Below, piece after piece: positions 51,772 to 60,275 of a DNA stretch of 64,000 bases. Below the pieces are notes generated by a model, which saw only the letters and a list, made by a program, of their open reading frames with translations, searched no databases and was not told where the DNA came from. The position numbers and the translations under genes are program-made. Positions within the stretch are counted from its first letter, which is position 1. Each line of letters starts with the position of its first letter. Origin of the DNA: CAKSFT01 sp045544615 (lineage in GTDB: Bacteria; Bacillota; Clostridia; UBA1381); the NCBI GenBank assembly GCA_045544615.1, contig JAZPZI010000014.1, positions 1 to 64,000 on the forward strand. The letters run 5' to 3'.

Positions 51772-53027
51772 TATTCAAGCACCACATTTATATCTGTCAT
51801 TTCACCGTCACGGTATACCGTCAAAATCAGGGTATCGCCCTTCTGGTGTCTTAGCTTAATCTCATTTATCATCTCAATGCTCGTTACCGCTTCACCGTCA
51901 ACCTTGACAATCAGGTCGCCGACCTTTATCCCTGCCTTTTCAGCAGGAGTGCCCTCACCGACCATTGTAACCTCAACGCCGAAAGACTCATCACTTCCGC
52001 TAATTCCGATTATAAGCTCCGACTCTGCAGGCTTTCCCTTCATCTCAACAATCCCGCCGATAAGTTCTGCCATATCGTTTACAGGTGTTACAAGCCCGAT
52101 TTCATCAGACGAATTCGAAATCATACCCGTTGCCATACCTATCATTTCACCCTTTGTATTGAGTACAATTCCACCGATACTTCCCGCAATAGTCGATGCA
52201 TCAATCTGCATAATATTGATTCTTCCGCCGTTATTTAGCGGAATGCTGTTATTTATGCCTGCTATGTTTCCACCCACAATCGGGTTTGTGAGATTCGCGT
52301 GCAAAGTGTTTCCTATTACCCCGACCCTGTCTCCAATTTTACACTCGGACGAGTCCCCGATCGCAATCGGTATAAGACCTGTAGCATCAATTTTTAGCAG
52401 TGCAACGCCTGTCAGGTTATCCACATTCTCAACTGTCGCTACATATTCCTTACCATCCTGTAAGGATACCGTAACGTTTGAATTATCAACAATATACTGG
52501 CTTGTTATGATGTACCCATTTTCGCTGATAATCACGCCTGTACCCGAGCTTCTCGAAAAGCTCTGCCCGAAAAATCCGCCGTATCCTGCCGATGCACCCT
52601 CGATGTTTACAACCGACTTCAATGCACCCTTCCCGAGCTCCTCAAACGGATTTTCGCCCGATATACTGATACTCGCATTTGGAAGGTGAGAGTATCTCAC
52701 ACCGCTTGCCCTCATCGCAAAGATTCCGATTATCAGGCAAAGAATAAGTGTCAAAAAACAAATCGGAAGAGTTATTATAAGTGACCAAAGCCATCCCGGG
52801 ATCTGTTTTTTTTCACGCACCTTTACCGGTTCCGGCTCTGCCGCGATAGGCTCCGTTTCATCTTCTCCCTGCTCTGTTTCTTCTTCAACAATCACAAATT
52901 CGTCCTCGCTCGCAGGCTCAGGTTCTGATGTCACTGATTCGATATTTTCTGCCTCATCGTCCAAGAGCTCTTCTTTCGTGATTTCTATAGCTTCCTGTTC
53001 ATTTTCGTATATGTTATTTTCGTCCAT
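51771..53027 (-). CDS. HtrA-like membrane protein lacking the protease triad
   Basis: 418 aa. Acidic cytoplasmic tail (1-70), membrane segment (about 78-104), HtrA/DegP trypsin-like domain (about 130-320) and PDZ domain (about 340-418, TPAEKAGIKVGDLIVKVDG). The fold markers align well with clostridial HtrA, but each catalytic position is changed: the THxH-type His is Tyr178 (ITSQYIV), the Asp before the AVLKI-like strand is Gly207 (TGVALLKI), and the GNSGG Ser is Ile284 (GSIGG). It cannot be a serine protease by the usual mechanism; a binding or scaffold role is inferred. The open reading frame is intact. Confidence 0.9.
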   Translation of the reverse strand: MDENNIYENEQEAIEITKEELLDDEAENIESVTSEPEPASEDEFVIVEEETEQGEDETEPIAAEPEPVKVREKKQIPGWLWSLIITLPICFLTLILCLIIGIFAMRASGVRYSHLPNASISISGENPFEELGKGALKSVVNIEGASAGYGGFFGQSFSRSSGTGVIISENGYIITSQYIVDNSNVTVSLQDGKEYVATVENVDNLTGVALLKIDATGLIPIAIGDSSECKIGDRVGVIGNTLHANLTNPIVGGNIAGINNSIPLNNGGRINIMQIDASTIAGSIGGIVLNTKGEMIGMATGMISNSSDEIGLVTPVNDMAELIGGIVEMKGKPAESELIIGISGSDESFGVEVTMVGEGTPAEKAGIKVGDLIVKVDGEAVTSIEMINEIKLRHQKGDTLILTVYRDGEMTDINVVLE

Positions 53028-53070
53028 GTCAAATACCCCTCATCATACAAAAATTGTTCCATCTCCTATT

Positions 53071-53099
53071 ATAATACCAAATAAGACAAAGTGTGTGAA
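53071..53099 (-). promoter_or_regulatory. Possible promoter of the HtrA-like gene
   Basis: On the minus strand TTCACA (53099-53094), 17 bp, TATTAT (53076-53071). Confidence 0.5.
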
Positions 53100-53112
53100 C
53101 AAACTGTAAACT

Positions 53113-53493
53113 TTAGAGGATATTCTCGATTTTTAGCTTATAGTTTTTGGGCATATGCCTCACCTGAACATCAATTACATTACATTTTGCAAGGGCATCG
53201 TTTTTCACTCTGCCTTTAATGTATCCCTCAAGCTCCGCAATCTCCGACTCGATTTTATCAAGCTGTGTATGGTCCATTATGACTGCAAGCGTGATTTTCT
53301 CCCTGTCAACATATTCTGCCATCTCCTCGGTCAGCGCCCCTGCCTTCTCAAAATCTTCTGCATCAAGTGCTTCTACGATTTCTTCGACCGACTCACCTAC
53401 CGACTTTGACACCTTTTCAATCTCTCCCACAAAAAAGAGGCTCGATGCAACCACAATCCCTGCAATTATAAGCGATATAATAAAGCTCCTCAT
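53113..53493 (-). CDS. DUF4363 family protein
   Basis: 126 aa. One N-terminal membrane segment (FIISLIIAGIVVASSLFFVG) and a helical extracytoplasmic part (GESVEEIVEALDAEDFEKAGA...). It fits DUF4363, which is usually encoded next to DUF421 proteins in Clostridia, as here, with a 4-bp overlap. Function unknown; joint action with the DUF421 protein is inferred. Confidence 0.82.
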   Translation of the reverse strand: MRSFIISLIIAGIVVASSLFFVGEIEKVSKSVGESVEEIVEALDAEDFEKAGALTEEMAEYVDREKITLAVIMDHTQLDKIESEIAELEGYIKGRVKNDALAKCNVIDVQVRHMPKNYKLKIENIL

Positions 53494-54173
53494 ACACCCA
53501 AATCCTCCTCGCCTTTTTTCTGCAGTATCAATCCTTTTTTATAGTCATATATAGCAAAGAAAACATCGGCTTCGGTAAGCTTACTCTTATCAAGCTCCTT
53601 TTTTAACCATTCCTTGTTTTTCCCGATTTTGGCAAGCTCTTTTTCGTTTGCCTTCCCGTCGGATAGTATAAGATGCTGCAGCTTGAACTCATCCTCTTTA
53701 ATTTTTAAATCGGACAGGGTGACTCCCCTTGCCGAGCTTTTCGGGATAATGCTCAGCTTCCCGTTTGTTTCCATAACCGCACACTCAACGTCTGAAATGT
53801 CGGGGTAATTGCTGATTCGCAATTGCTCCAGAAGGTCGTTCATATTAAACCTCAACCGTTCAAGCTCGCCCTCATTGATGTGGCCGTTATATATCACAAT
53901 CGACGGCTCTCCCGATAAAATTTTCCTCGCCGTTCTGTTTTTGAGACTTAGGTATGACATAAATACCTCTGCAACAATAAGCGTCAGCACAGGGATTATA
54001 CCTGTAATCAGCGGAATGTCTATCGCCTGCATCGGGACTGCCGCAAGGTCTGAAATCATAATTGCAACCACAAGCTCAGACGGTTGCATCTCGCCTATCT
54101 GGCGTTTGCCCATAATCCTCAAAGATACTATGACAAGCGAATATAAAAGTATCGTACGAATAACTAATACCAT
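53490..54173 (-). CDS. DUF421 family membrane protein (YetF-like)
   Basis: 227 aa. Two to three N-terminal membrane helices including the conserved LRIMGKRQIGEMQPSELVVAIMISDLAAVPMQ stretch (described by its KRQIG and SELV elements), then two small alpha/beta cytoplasmic domains (SGEPSIVIYNGHINEGELERL; MNDLLEQLR; AVMETNGKLSIIP). YetF-type proteins affect membrane or spore properties in Bacillus; mechanism unknown. ACGGGAG ribosome binding site. Confidence 0.9.
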   Translation of the reverse strand: MVLVIRTILLYSLVIVSLRIMGKRQIGEMQPSELVVAIMISDLAAVPMQAIDIPLITGIIPVLTLIVAEVFMSYLSLKNRTARKILSGEPSIVIYNGHINEGELERLRFNMNDLLEQLRISNYPDISDVECAVMETNGKLSIIPKSSARGVTLSDLKIKEDEFKLQHLILSDGKANEKELAKIGKNKEWLKKELDKSKLTEADVFFAIYDYKKGLILQKKGEEDLGV

Positions 54174-54236
54174 TTGAAATTTCTCCCGTTTTTTTCTTAT
54201 TATCCGTATCTTTTATTTAATTATTCAAAAAAACTA

Positions 54237-54265
54237 TTTACTTTCACACTATGATGTGTTAAAAT
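54237..54265 (+). promoter_or_regulatory. Promoter of the TrpR-like gene
   Basis: TTTACT (54237-54242), 17 bp, TAAAAT (54260-54265). An inverted repeat TTTCACA/TGTGAAA (54242-54248 with 54273-54279) encloses the -10 box. Confidence 0.65.
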
Positions 54266-54300
54266 ACTAATATGTGAAATTATAGAAGGTGGGGTTTTAT

Positions 54301-54591
54301 ATGAACAAAAGATTGACCGATAAAAACATAGACGAGTTGTTCGAGGCAATTTTAATGCTTGAATCTGTCGAGGAGTGCCACAGTTTCTTTGAGGACCTTT
54401 GCACAGTTTCTGAATTAAAATCAATGGGACAGCGTTTTGAGGTTGCAAAGATGCTCGATAAAAACGCAATCTACACCGACATCTGTGCAAAAACAGGTGC
54501 AAGTACTGCTACCATCAGCCGTGTAAATCGCTCGCTCAATTACGGAAGCGACGGCTACAGACTTATCCTTGAGAGGCTTGCAAAGAAATGA
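54301..54591 (+). CDS. YerC/YecD-type TrpR-related regulator
   Basis: 96 aa all-helical protein of the Trp-repressor superfamily. Core FFEDLCTVSELKSMGQRFEVAKML and helix-turn-helix YTDICAKTGASTATISRVNRSLN, very close to Bacillus YerC. These small proteins probably bind DNA, but no tryptophan link is known. The start at 54301 has GAAGGTGGGG upstream; a GTG at 54289 overlaps it. Overlaps the following methyltransferase by 4 bp. Confidence 0.92.
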   Translation: MNKRLTDKNIDELFEAILMLESVEECHSFFEDLCTVSELKSMGQRFEVAKMLDKNAIYTDICAKTGASTATISRVNRSLNYGSDGYRLILERLAKK

Positions 54592-55328
54592 ACAGCTACA
54601 CTTCTTTTTCAGAAATTTACGACTCGCTTATGCACCCCGATATCAACTATGAGCATATTGCTGACTTTATAGAAAACCTTTTTGACAAGTTCGACAAAAG
54701 TCCCGATATGATAGTTGACCTTGCCTGCGGTACAGGAAATCTCACACTCCCGCTTGCACGCCGTGGCTATGATATGATAGGCATTGACAAGTCATTCGAT
54801 ATGCTGACCGTTGCACGAAAAAAGGCGAAGGACAACAAGGAAATCCTTTTTCTTAATCAGGATATGACAAAGCTTGACCTCTACGGCACTGCTGATGCTT
54901 TTTTGTGCATGATTGACGGTGCTAACTATGTTTTGAATCCTAACTCACTCTATGAAATGTTCAAAAAAATCAAGACCTGCTTTTTAAACCCCGGCGGAAT
55001 TGTGATTTTTGACATCAGCTCGGAGTATAAACTAAAAAACATTATAGGAAATAACACATTCATCCACGACGATGAGGAGATATTCTATTCGTGGGAGAAC
55101 AGATTTATAGAAAAGTACTCGCTTTCGGATATGTATTTAAACTTCTTCGTAAAAGACGGCAAGTCATACGAGAGATTTGTTGAAAGACATCTTCAGAAAG
55201 CATACTCGCAAAAGACAGTTAAGGAAATACTAAAAAAAGCAGGATTTAAAAAGATAACTGCTTTTGACGGATTCAGTTTTGAAAAAGCAAACTCAAAATC
55301 CGAGAGAATTGTATTTGTAGCAGAATAA
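54588..55328 (+). CDS. Class I SAM-dependent methyltransferase
   Basis: 246 aa. SAM-binding loop VDLACGTGNLTLPLARRG (about 42-60), IGIDKSFDML, then FLNQDMTKLDL and DAFLCMIDGANYV. C-terminal part is the usual small-molecule methyltransferase type (YERFVERHLQKAYS, LKKAGFKKI). Substrate unknown. Translationally coupled to the TrpR-like gene. Confidence 0.9.
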   Translation: MNSYTSFSEIYDSLMHPDINYEHIADFIENLFDKFDKSPDMIVDLACGTGNLTLPLARRGYDMIGIDKSFDMLTVARKKAKDNKEILFLNQDMTKLDLYGTADAFLCMIDGANYVLNPNSLYEMFKKIKTCFLNPGGIVIFDISSEYKLKNIIGNNTFIHDDEEIFYSWENRFIEKYSLSDMYLNFFVKDGKSYERFVERHLQKAYSQKTVKEILKKAGFKKITAFDGFSFEKANSKSERIVFVAE

Positions 55329-55334
55329 AAAGAT

Positions 55335-55366
55335 AAAAAAAACGGATGCTTATGCATCCGTTTTTA
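55335..55366. terminator. Bidirectional terminator
   Basis: Perfect 12-bp stem AAAAACGGATGC/GCATCCGTTTTT with a 4-nt loop between convergent genes. Confidence 0.9.
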
Positions 55367-55864
55367 TATGTCTTTTTTGTAGAGTTCAACATATTCCGTC
55401 CGGCTCATAAATTCCTTTACCTCATAAACCGCAACGCTTGTTGCCTCCGCCTCAAAAGGCTCTACCGTAAAATCAGGTCTTGCAATAACAAGATTGGCAA
55501 GCTCTACTCTTGGCTTGAAATTCTTTTTGGAGTACGAATACCCCTGCTTGTCTGCCAACGCCCTGAATTTTTCGTGAAAATTCGTTAAGGTTTCATTATT
55601 CTCTGCCCTTGTCCAGTATATATCCCCACCGTCTCGGCGTGATCTGTCAAGCGACTTGAACAGAACAGAAACTTTACCGATATTTTGTACTTCATCTATC
55701 ACCGTTGATACTTCATCCACATTATCCATTACAATCACATTCATCTTAAGCTCGGACTTTTTTCTGAAAAAACCCTTTCTTGAGCATTTTTTCAAATCGG
55801 CCATCACCTTCATAAGATTTTCTGCGTCCTCGCTTCTAAAGCCTATGGATACTGATACTCTCAT
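55364..55864 (-). CDS. Degenerate 2H phosphoesterase (ThpR/LigT-like) without catalytic histidines
   Basis: 166 aa. Its layout follows RNA 2',3'-cyclic phosphodiesterase ThpR: MRVSVSIGF start, LKKCSRKGFFRKK before motif 1, FHEKFRALADKQGYSYSKK before motif 2 and EYVELYKKDI at the end. The two catalytic HxT motifs are lost: motif 1 (usually HLTL) reads KMNV (40-43), motif 2 (usually FKPHITL) reads FKPRVEL (117-122). It is slightly shorter than the usual 180-190 aa. The reading frame is intact, so selection for a non-catalytic role is likely. Similarity is judged by eye, hence the moderate confidence. Confidence 0.7.
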   Translation of the reverse strand: MRVSVSIGFRSEDAENLMKVMADLKKCSRKGFFRKKSELKMNVIVMDNVDEVSTVIDEVQNIGKVSVLFKSLDRSRRDGGDIYWTRAENNETLTNFHEKFRALADKQGYSYSKKNFKPRVELANLVIARPDFTVEPFEAEATSVAVYEVKEFMSRTEYVELYKKDI

Positions 55865-55884
55865 TAACTACGGCTCCTTACCAT

Positions 55885-56643
55885 TTATTTTTCAAGTGTT
55901 CTTTTTAAGAATTCCTGAGTTCTTGGATTTTTAGGCGATGTAAATATTTCCTCCGGTGTACCTTCTTCGATGATTGAACCATCTGCCATTACAATTACTC
56001 TGTCTGCAACATCTCGTGCAAATCCCATCTCGTGAGTTACGACAACCATTGTCATACCCTCATCTGCAAGTCTTTTCATAACACTCAGAACCTCGCCAAC
56101 CATTTCAGGGTCGAGTGCTGATGTTGGCTCATCAAAAAGCATTACTTCAGGATTCATACAAAGCGCACGGACAATCGCAACTCTCTGCTTCTGTCCGCCC
56201 GAAAGCTGTGCAGGATATGCGTCTGCTCTGTCTTTTAGACCAACTCTATCGAGACTCTCCAAAGCAACAATATCCGCATCTGCCTTGGGAAGCTTCAAAA
56301 GCTTTGTTGGTCCCAATGTTAAGTTCTTTAAGACCGTCATGTGTGGGAAAAGGTTAAACTGCTGGAACACCATACCCATTTTGCGACGGTGAATGTTTAT
56401 ATCAACCGACGGGTCTGTGATGTCTGTGCCTTCAAAGAAAACCTTACCGCTTGTTGCTGATTCCAAAAGATTTAATGAGCGCAAAAAGGTTGATTTACCC
56501 GAACCTGACGGTCCGATAATTACAACAACCTCGCCCTTTCTGATTTCAGCATTTACATTATCAAGTGCATGGATTGTACCGTCTTTTCCGTAAAACTTGC
56601 AAAGGTTTTCAGTTTTAATAATTACTTCATTATCTTTCATCAT
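55885..56643 (-). CDS. Polar amino-acid ABC importer, ATPase subunit
   Basis: 252 aa GlnQ-like ATPase. Walker A GPSGSGKST, signature LSGGQKQRVAIVRAL, Walker B MLFDEPTSALDPEM, H-loop VVTHEMGFARDVADR. Energises uptake with the permease upstream (overlap about 14 bp) and the binding protein at 57474. The start at 56643 has AAAGGAG upstream; the frame reaches 56673 inside the permease gene. Amino-acid specificity cannot be read reliably. Confidence 0.93.
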   Translation of the reverse strand: MMKDNEVIIKTENLCKFYGKDGTIHALDNVNAEIRKGEVVVIIGPSGSGKSTFLRSLNLLESATSGKVFFEGTDITDPSVDINIHRRKMGMVFQQFNLFPHMTVLKNLTLGPTKLLKLPKADADIVALESLDRVGLKDRADAYPAQLSGGQKQRVAIVRALCMNPEVMLFDEPTSALDPEMVGEVLSVMKRLADEGMTMVVVTHEMGFARDVADRVIVMADGSIIEEGTPEEIFTSPKNPRTQEFLKRTLEK

Positions 56644-57400
56644 TTCTGAGTCTCCTTTCAAGTTTTCCGACAAGCCAGGTAAAGAACATTACCAGGGCAA
56701 GGTATATGAGTGCAACTGCAATAAGCGGCATAAACGCCGAATAGGTTGTTGCACGAATGATGTTACCGCCCATTGTAAGGTCTCTGATTGTTACATAACC
56801 TGCAACAGACGTCTCTTTTAAAAGTACTATAAACTCGTTTGCAAGTGCAGGCAACACATTCTTAAACGCCTGAGGTATAATGATATACCACATTGTTCTT
56901 ACATGGTTAAAGCCAAGGCTTCTGCCCGCCTCAAACTGACCTGCATCTACAGCCATAATACCCGAACGGATGATTTCCGCAACATATGCACCCGAGTTAA
57001 TACCAAACGCAATAATTGCAACAAAAAGGCTGTTTCTTGATGTTGCAAATATGATATAATACATTATCAAAAGCTGTACAACAACAGGAGTTCCACGAAT
57101 AACTGTCAGATAAATTTTACAGATACTGTTAAAAAATCCCAACAAAAATTTGCCAATACCCTTTTTCATATCCTTTGCGGTCTTGTCATAGGTTGAGCGT
57201 ACTACTGCCACAACAACACCAAGGACAATTCCTATGAGCAAAGAAAATAATGTTATAATCAGGGTATTTTTCAAACCTGATGTTATAAACTTCCATCTGT
57301 CCTGTTCGATGAAGTTCAGAATAAAGTCTGCTTTCAGGTCTCCCCATGCAATAAGTATGTTTGACCACACAGCATCAAACCACATTTTAATTTGTTCCAT
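56630..57400 (-). CDS. Polar amino-acid ABC importer, permease subunit
   Basis: 256 aa HisM/GlnP-type permease. About five membrane segments with GLKNTLIITLFSLLIGIVLG, the TVIRGTPVVVQLLIMYY motif, SGAYVAEIIRSGI and the EAA loop EAGRSLGFNHVRTMWYIIIPQA. Lies between the binding-protein gene (after a terminator-like hairpin) and the ATPase gene. Confidence 0.93.
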   Translation of the reverse strand: MEQIKMWFDAVWSNILIAWGDLKADFILNFIEQDRWKFITSGLKNTLIITLFSLLIGIVLGVVVAVVRSTYDKTAKDMKKGIGKFLLGFFNSICKIYLTVIRGTPVVVQLLIMYYIIFATSRNSLFVAIIAFGINSGAYVAEIIRSGIMAVDAGQFEAGRSLGFNHVRTMWYIIIPQAFKNVLPALANEFIVLLKETSVAGYVTIRDLTMGGNIIRATTYSAFMPLIAVALIYLALVMFFTWLVGKLERRLRNDER

Positions 57401-57425
57401 TTATTCACCCACTTTTATCATTTAC

Positions 57426-57457
57426 GAAAAAACAGGGGCGGTGAATTTCCCGCCCCT
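57426..57457 (-). terminator. Attenuating terminator between binding protein and permease genes
   Basis: Perfect 8-bp GC-rich stem AGGGGCGG/CCGCCCCT followed by GTTTTTT on the minus strand. It would make the binding protein more abundant than the membrane subunits. Confidence 0.88.
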
Positions 57458-57473
57458 AAAGCTTTTTTAAAAA

Positions 57474-58262
57474 TTATTTGTTGTTTGCAGCAACATAAGC
57501 CTTTGCAGGTTCATTATCAATAATTACGCAGTCAACCTTGCCTGTAACAAGAGCCTGAACAGCTTCATTACCTGATGTGTACTTCATAACTCTTTCTGCA
57601 CCAAAGTCACCTTCAGCGTAGATATCGCCTGTTGTACCCTTCTGAGTACCTACAAGATATGTAGCACCTTCAGCAAAGAGGTCATCAACTGATGTGATCT
57701 TGCTGCCTTCAGGAACGATGATTGACTGGATACCTGTTGCATAGCTTGTTGAGAAGTTGATGTTCTGAAGTCTTTCTTCAGTAACAGTCATACCTGCCAT
57801 ACCGATGTCTGACTTGCCTGTCTGAACTGCTGTGATGATAGCATCAAAGTCCATATCGTCGATAACAAGCTTCATACCGAGTTTATCAGCGATAGCTGCT
57901 GCCATTTCAGCATCGATACCAACTACAACTTCACCTTCATAGTATTCATATGGAGGGAACTGAGCGTTTGTTGCCATGTGGAGTTCTTCCTTGCCTTCAG
58001 CATCAGCCTGGAATACAAGGTCGTGTTCAACACCTGAGATATACTTGTCAACAATCTTCTGTGCTGTACCGTCAGCTGTCAAATCAGCCAATGCAGCATT
58101 GATCTTGTCGAGCAACTCTGTGTTTTCCTTTGCAACGCAGATAGCATAGTCTTCAACTGCATATTCTGTGTCAAGGATTGTAAGAGTAACCTTGTTTCCG
58201 CAACCTGCCAATGCCATAACTGACAATGCACAAGCCATAACTAAACCTAAAATCTTTTTCAT
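57474..58262 (-). CDS. Amino-acid-binding lipoprotein of the ABC importer
   Basis: 262 aa. Lipoprotein signal MKKILGLVMACALSVMALAGC with the lipobox LAGC, then a periplasmic-binding-protein fold: ATNAQFPPYEYYEGEVVVGI, MDFDAIITAVQTGKSDIGMAGMT and VDCVIIDNEPAKAYV. An unusual stretch after the lipidated Cys (about 25-70) repeats solute-binding-like sequence (DYAICVAKENTELLDKINAA), resembling a displaced C-terminal motif. The start at 58262 has AAGGA upstream; the frame extends to 58370 without support. Confidence 0.92.
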   Translation of the reverse strand: MKKILGLVMACALSVMALAGCGNKVTLTILDTEYAVEDYAICVAKENTELLDKINAALADLTADGTAQKIVDKYISGVEHDLVFQADAEGKEELHMATNAQFPPYEYYEGEVVVGIDAEMAAAIADKLGMKLVIDDMDFDAIITAVQTGKSDIGMAGMTVTEERLQNINFSTSYATGIQSIIVPEGSKITSVDDLFAEGATYLVGTQKGTTGDIYAEGDFGAERVMKYTSGNEAVQALVTGKVDCVIIDNEPAKAYVAANNK

Positions 58263-58298
58263 GAAAATTTCCTTCTTTCTAAAAAATATTCTTAAATT

Positions 58299-58327
58299 AT
58301 AATACATCCTTTTTGTTGATTTGTCAA
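58299..58327 (-). promoter_or_regulatory. Promoter of the amino-acid importer operon
   Basis: On the minus strand TTGACA (58327-58322), 17 bp, TATTAT (58304-58299). Confidence 0.85.
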
Positions 58328-58366
58328 CTCTTTTTGCATAAATATTCTCTAAAAATGCTCTTTTTA

Positions 58367-59185
58367 TCACTTTTTATGAATAAAACCAACATTTTTATTT
58401 TTTTTGAGTGTAATACTTATAATCTCGGTCGGGTTTCCGAATCTCGGAATCGGGATTGAGTTTCCCAGCCCACAGTTTACAATAGCATCAGTTTTACCGA
58501 TTTTATAGTATCCGCCCGTGTATTTCGGAAAAAATAGCCGTCCCGTATCGAAGATTCCCGATTTGGGTGATAATACTCCGCCCAACTTCCCCAATCGTAT
58601 ATGTCCGCCGTGCATATGGCCCGAAAGAATCAAATCAAAGCCCATATCACGGAAGCTGTCAAGCTTGTTTGCTCTGTGATATAAAAGGATTCCGTATCCA
58701 TCCTGTCTTTTCAGTTTTGAAAGCGATGCCTCAATCGCCGCATCCACCTTGCTCTTCTTCTTTGAACCCGAATCAGACATTCCCAAAAGATATATCTTTT
58801 CTCCGAAGCGTTCAATCTCTGCAACCTCATCCTGCAAAAACACCGAACCCAACTCCCGGCATTTTTCAAAAAACTCCTCCCTGTCGCTTCGGTACATATC
58901 ATGATTTCCCGAAATCTGATAGACAGGTGCAATCTTTATAAGCTCCGACAAAAGCTCAAGGTATACCCCATACGGTTTTTTCTCATCGGTCAGGTCACCC
59001 GTCACAATAACTGCATCGAATTTTTCTCCTTCAATACACTTTAGCATATCCTTTTTGGGTGCACAGTGAAAGTCCGAAATGTGAAGTATCCTGAAACCGT
59101 CGAAAGCATCGGGAAGCTTATCGCTTTTTATTTCAAAGTGTTTCAAAACCGTTCCGATACCCAAAATATTCTTTAAAACTCTCAT
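58367..59185 (-). CDS. Calcineurin-like metallophosphoesterase
   Basis: 272 aa. Metal motifs HISDFHCAPK, VTGDLTDEK, ISGNHDMYR and LSGHMHGGHIRLG, with the GLGNSIPIPRFGNPTEI ending of the YkuE/YaeI group. The N-terminus lacks a clear signal peptide. Substrate unknown; some relatives act on lipid phosphates. 14 bp downstream of the nucleoid-associated-protein gene. Confidence 0.92.
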   Translation of the reverse strand: MRVLKNILGIGTVLKHFEIKSDKLPDAFDGFRILHISDFHCAPKKDMLKCIEGEKFDAVIVTGDLTDEKKPYGVYLELLSELIKIAPVYQISGNHDMYRSDREEFFEKCRELGSVFLQDEVAEIERFGEKIYLLGMSDSGSKKKSKVDAAIEASLSKLKRQDGYGILLYHRANKLDSFRDMGFDLILSGHMHGGHIRLGKLGGVLSPKSGIFDTGRLFFPKYTGGYYKIGKTDAIVNCGLGNSIPIPRFGNPTEIISITLKKNKNVGFIHKK

Positions 59186-59199
59186 AAACCCTCCACGGC

Positions 59200-60204
59200 T
59201 TATTTATTGGTAAGCTTACTGATATTATTTATCTGTACCGAAATCGTACCGTCATCGTTATTTATGATGCTGATATTCTCATCATCTCTGTAAAACTCCG
59301 ACGGGAAGAGTATCTCGATGCCCTTATCGGTTACAAGCCTTATGTTTGCATTAACACGCTTTGCAACATATGCGTTCATATCAAAGCTCTCCGGCACATG
59401 GGCATCCTTGGTTTTCTCAACAAAGTCCGCCTTTGCAGAGACGAGTCCGTCAAACACCTTTTCTGCCATATCCTCAACCTTTATTTTTTCCTCAACTACA
59501 GCTGATTCCTTTACATATTCTTTCATTCGTGCCTCGGTTTCAATCTGCTCAGCGCCGTATTCGTCCGCCACTTTTTTTGCGATACGCCTTACCGCCAGGA
59601 ATGATTCCTTTACCGAAATATCATAAACACACTCTAAAAGTGCATCGGCGATGAGGTCGAACTTTTCGCCGTCGACTGTTATCTTTTTGCCCTTAAACTT
59701 TATCGAATAGTCTTCCATATCGACAAATGCCGCATGGCTGATTTTATGTGTCATTGACGGCAAAATGGCATAGTGGTTGATAATCGTATTCGATATTTTC
59801 CCGTCCTTTGTCGCAACCTGGTGCACAAAGCCCACCTTGTTGTCAAACTTCAAAACCGCTATTGTCTTTTTCTCTTTTATGATACATTCCGCAATAATAA
59901 TATCGGATGACTCAATCTCCTCCGAGTTTTTGATATTCTCATAGAGCTTTTCTGCAACAAAAAGCGAGAATTTCTGAAAATCGCACTCACCCGAAATATA
60001 CTGTCCGAGATGATATTTAAATCCGCTCGGAGGTGTGAACTCGCCCTTTCGCATTGCCGCATCATCGTAGATTTTCTCGATGTGGCGTGAGATGTAGGAA
60101 TTGAGAGTTCCCTCACCGACATCCAGCTCCTCCTCGGAAAAGTATGCGGCACCCGCGTTACAGTCAAGTATATGTACTATTGCTTTTTTAATGTCAATTA
60201 TCAT
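59200..60204 (-). CDS. Nucleoid-associated protein, YejK/NdpA family
   Basis: 334 aa matching the 37-kDa nucleoid-associated family: IVHILDCNAGAAYFSEEELD at the N-terminus, FDNKVGFVHQV, AILPSMTHKISHAAFVD and a C-terminal part with INNDDGTISVQINNI. Relatives bind DNA or nucleoids; in Clostridia the role is not established. The start at 60204 has AGAGGG upstream; an in-frame ATG at 60228 lacks support. Confidence 0.85.
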   Translation of the reverse strand: MIIDIKKAIVHILDCNAGAAYFSEEELDVGEGTLNSYISRHIEKIYDDAAMRKGEFTPPSGFKYHLGQYISGECDFQKFSLFVAEKLYENIKNSEEIESSDIIIAECIIKEKKTIAVLKFDNKVGFVHQVATKDGKISNTIINHYAILPSMTHKISHAAFVDMEDYSIKFKGKKITVDGEKFDLIADALLECVYDISVKESFLAVRRIAKKVADEYGAEQIETEARMKEYVKESAVVEEKIKVEDMAEKVFDGLVSAKADFVEKTKDAHVPESFDMNAYVAKRVNANIRLVTDKGIEILFPSEFYRDDENISIINNDDGTISVQINNISKLTNK

Positions 60205-60246
60205 TTTATATCCCTCTTGAATCCGCAAAAGTTTTTTAACATCGGT

Positions 60247-60275
60247 ATTATATCACACTTTTTCAAAAAAAGCAA
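60247..60275 (-). promoter_or_regulatory. Promoter of the nucleoid-associated-protein gene
   Basis: On the minus strand TTGCTT (60275-60270), 17 bp, TATAAT (60252-60247). Confidence 0.65.

Noticed and set aside
51877..52689. 270-codon reading frame opposite the HtrA-like gene
   Set aside because: Low-complexity Ser/Pro/Ile-rich product with no ribosome binding site; an antisense shadow of the coding strand.
54242..54279. TTFCACA-type inverted repeat at the TrpR-like gene promoter as a definite operator
   Set aside because: Arms are only 7 bp, AT-rich and 24 bp apart; kept as a remark under the promoter rather than a separate claim.
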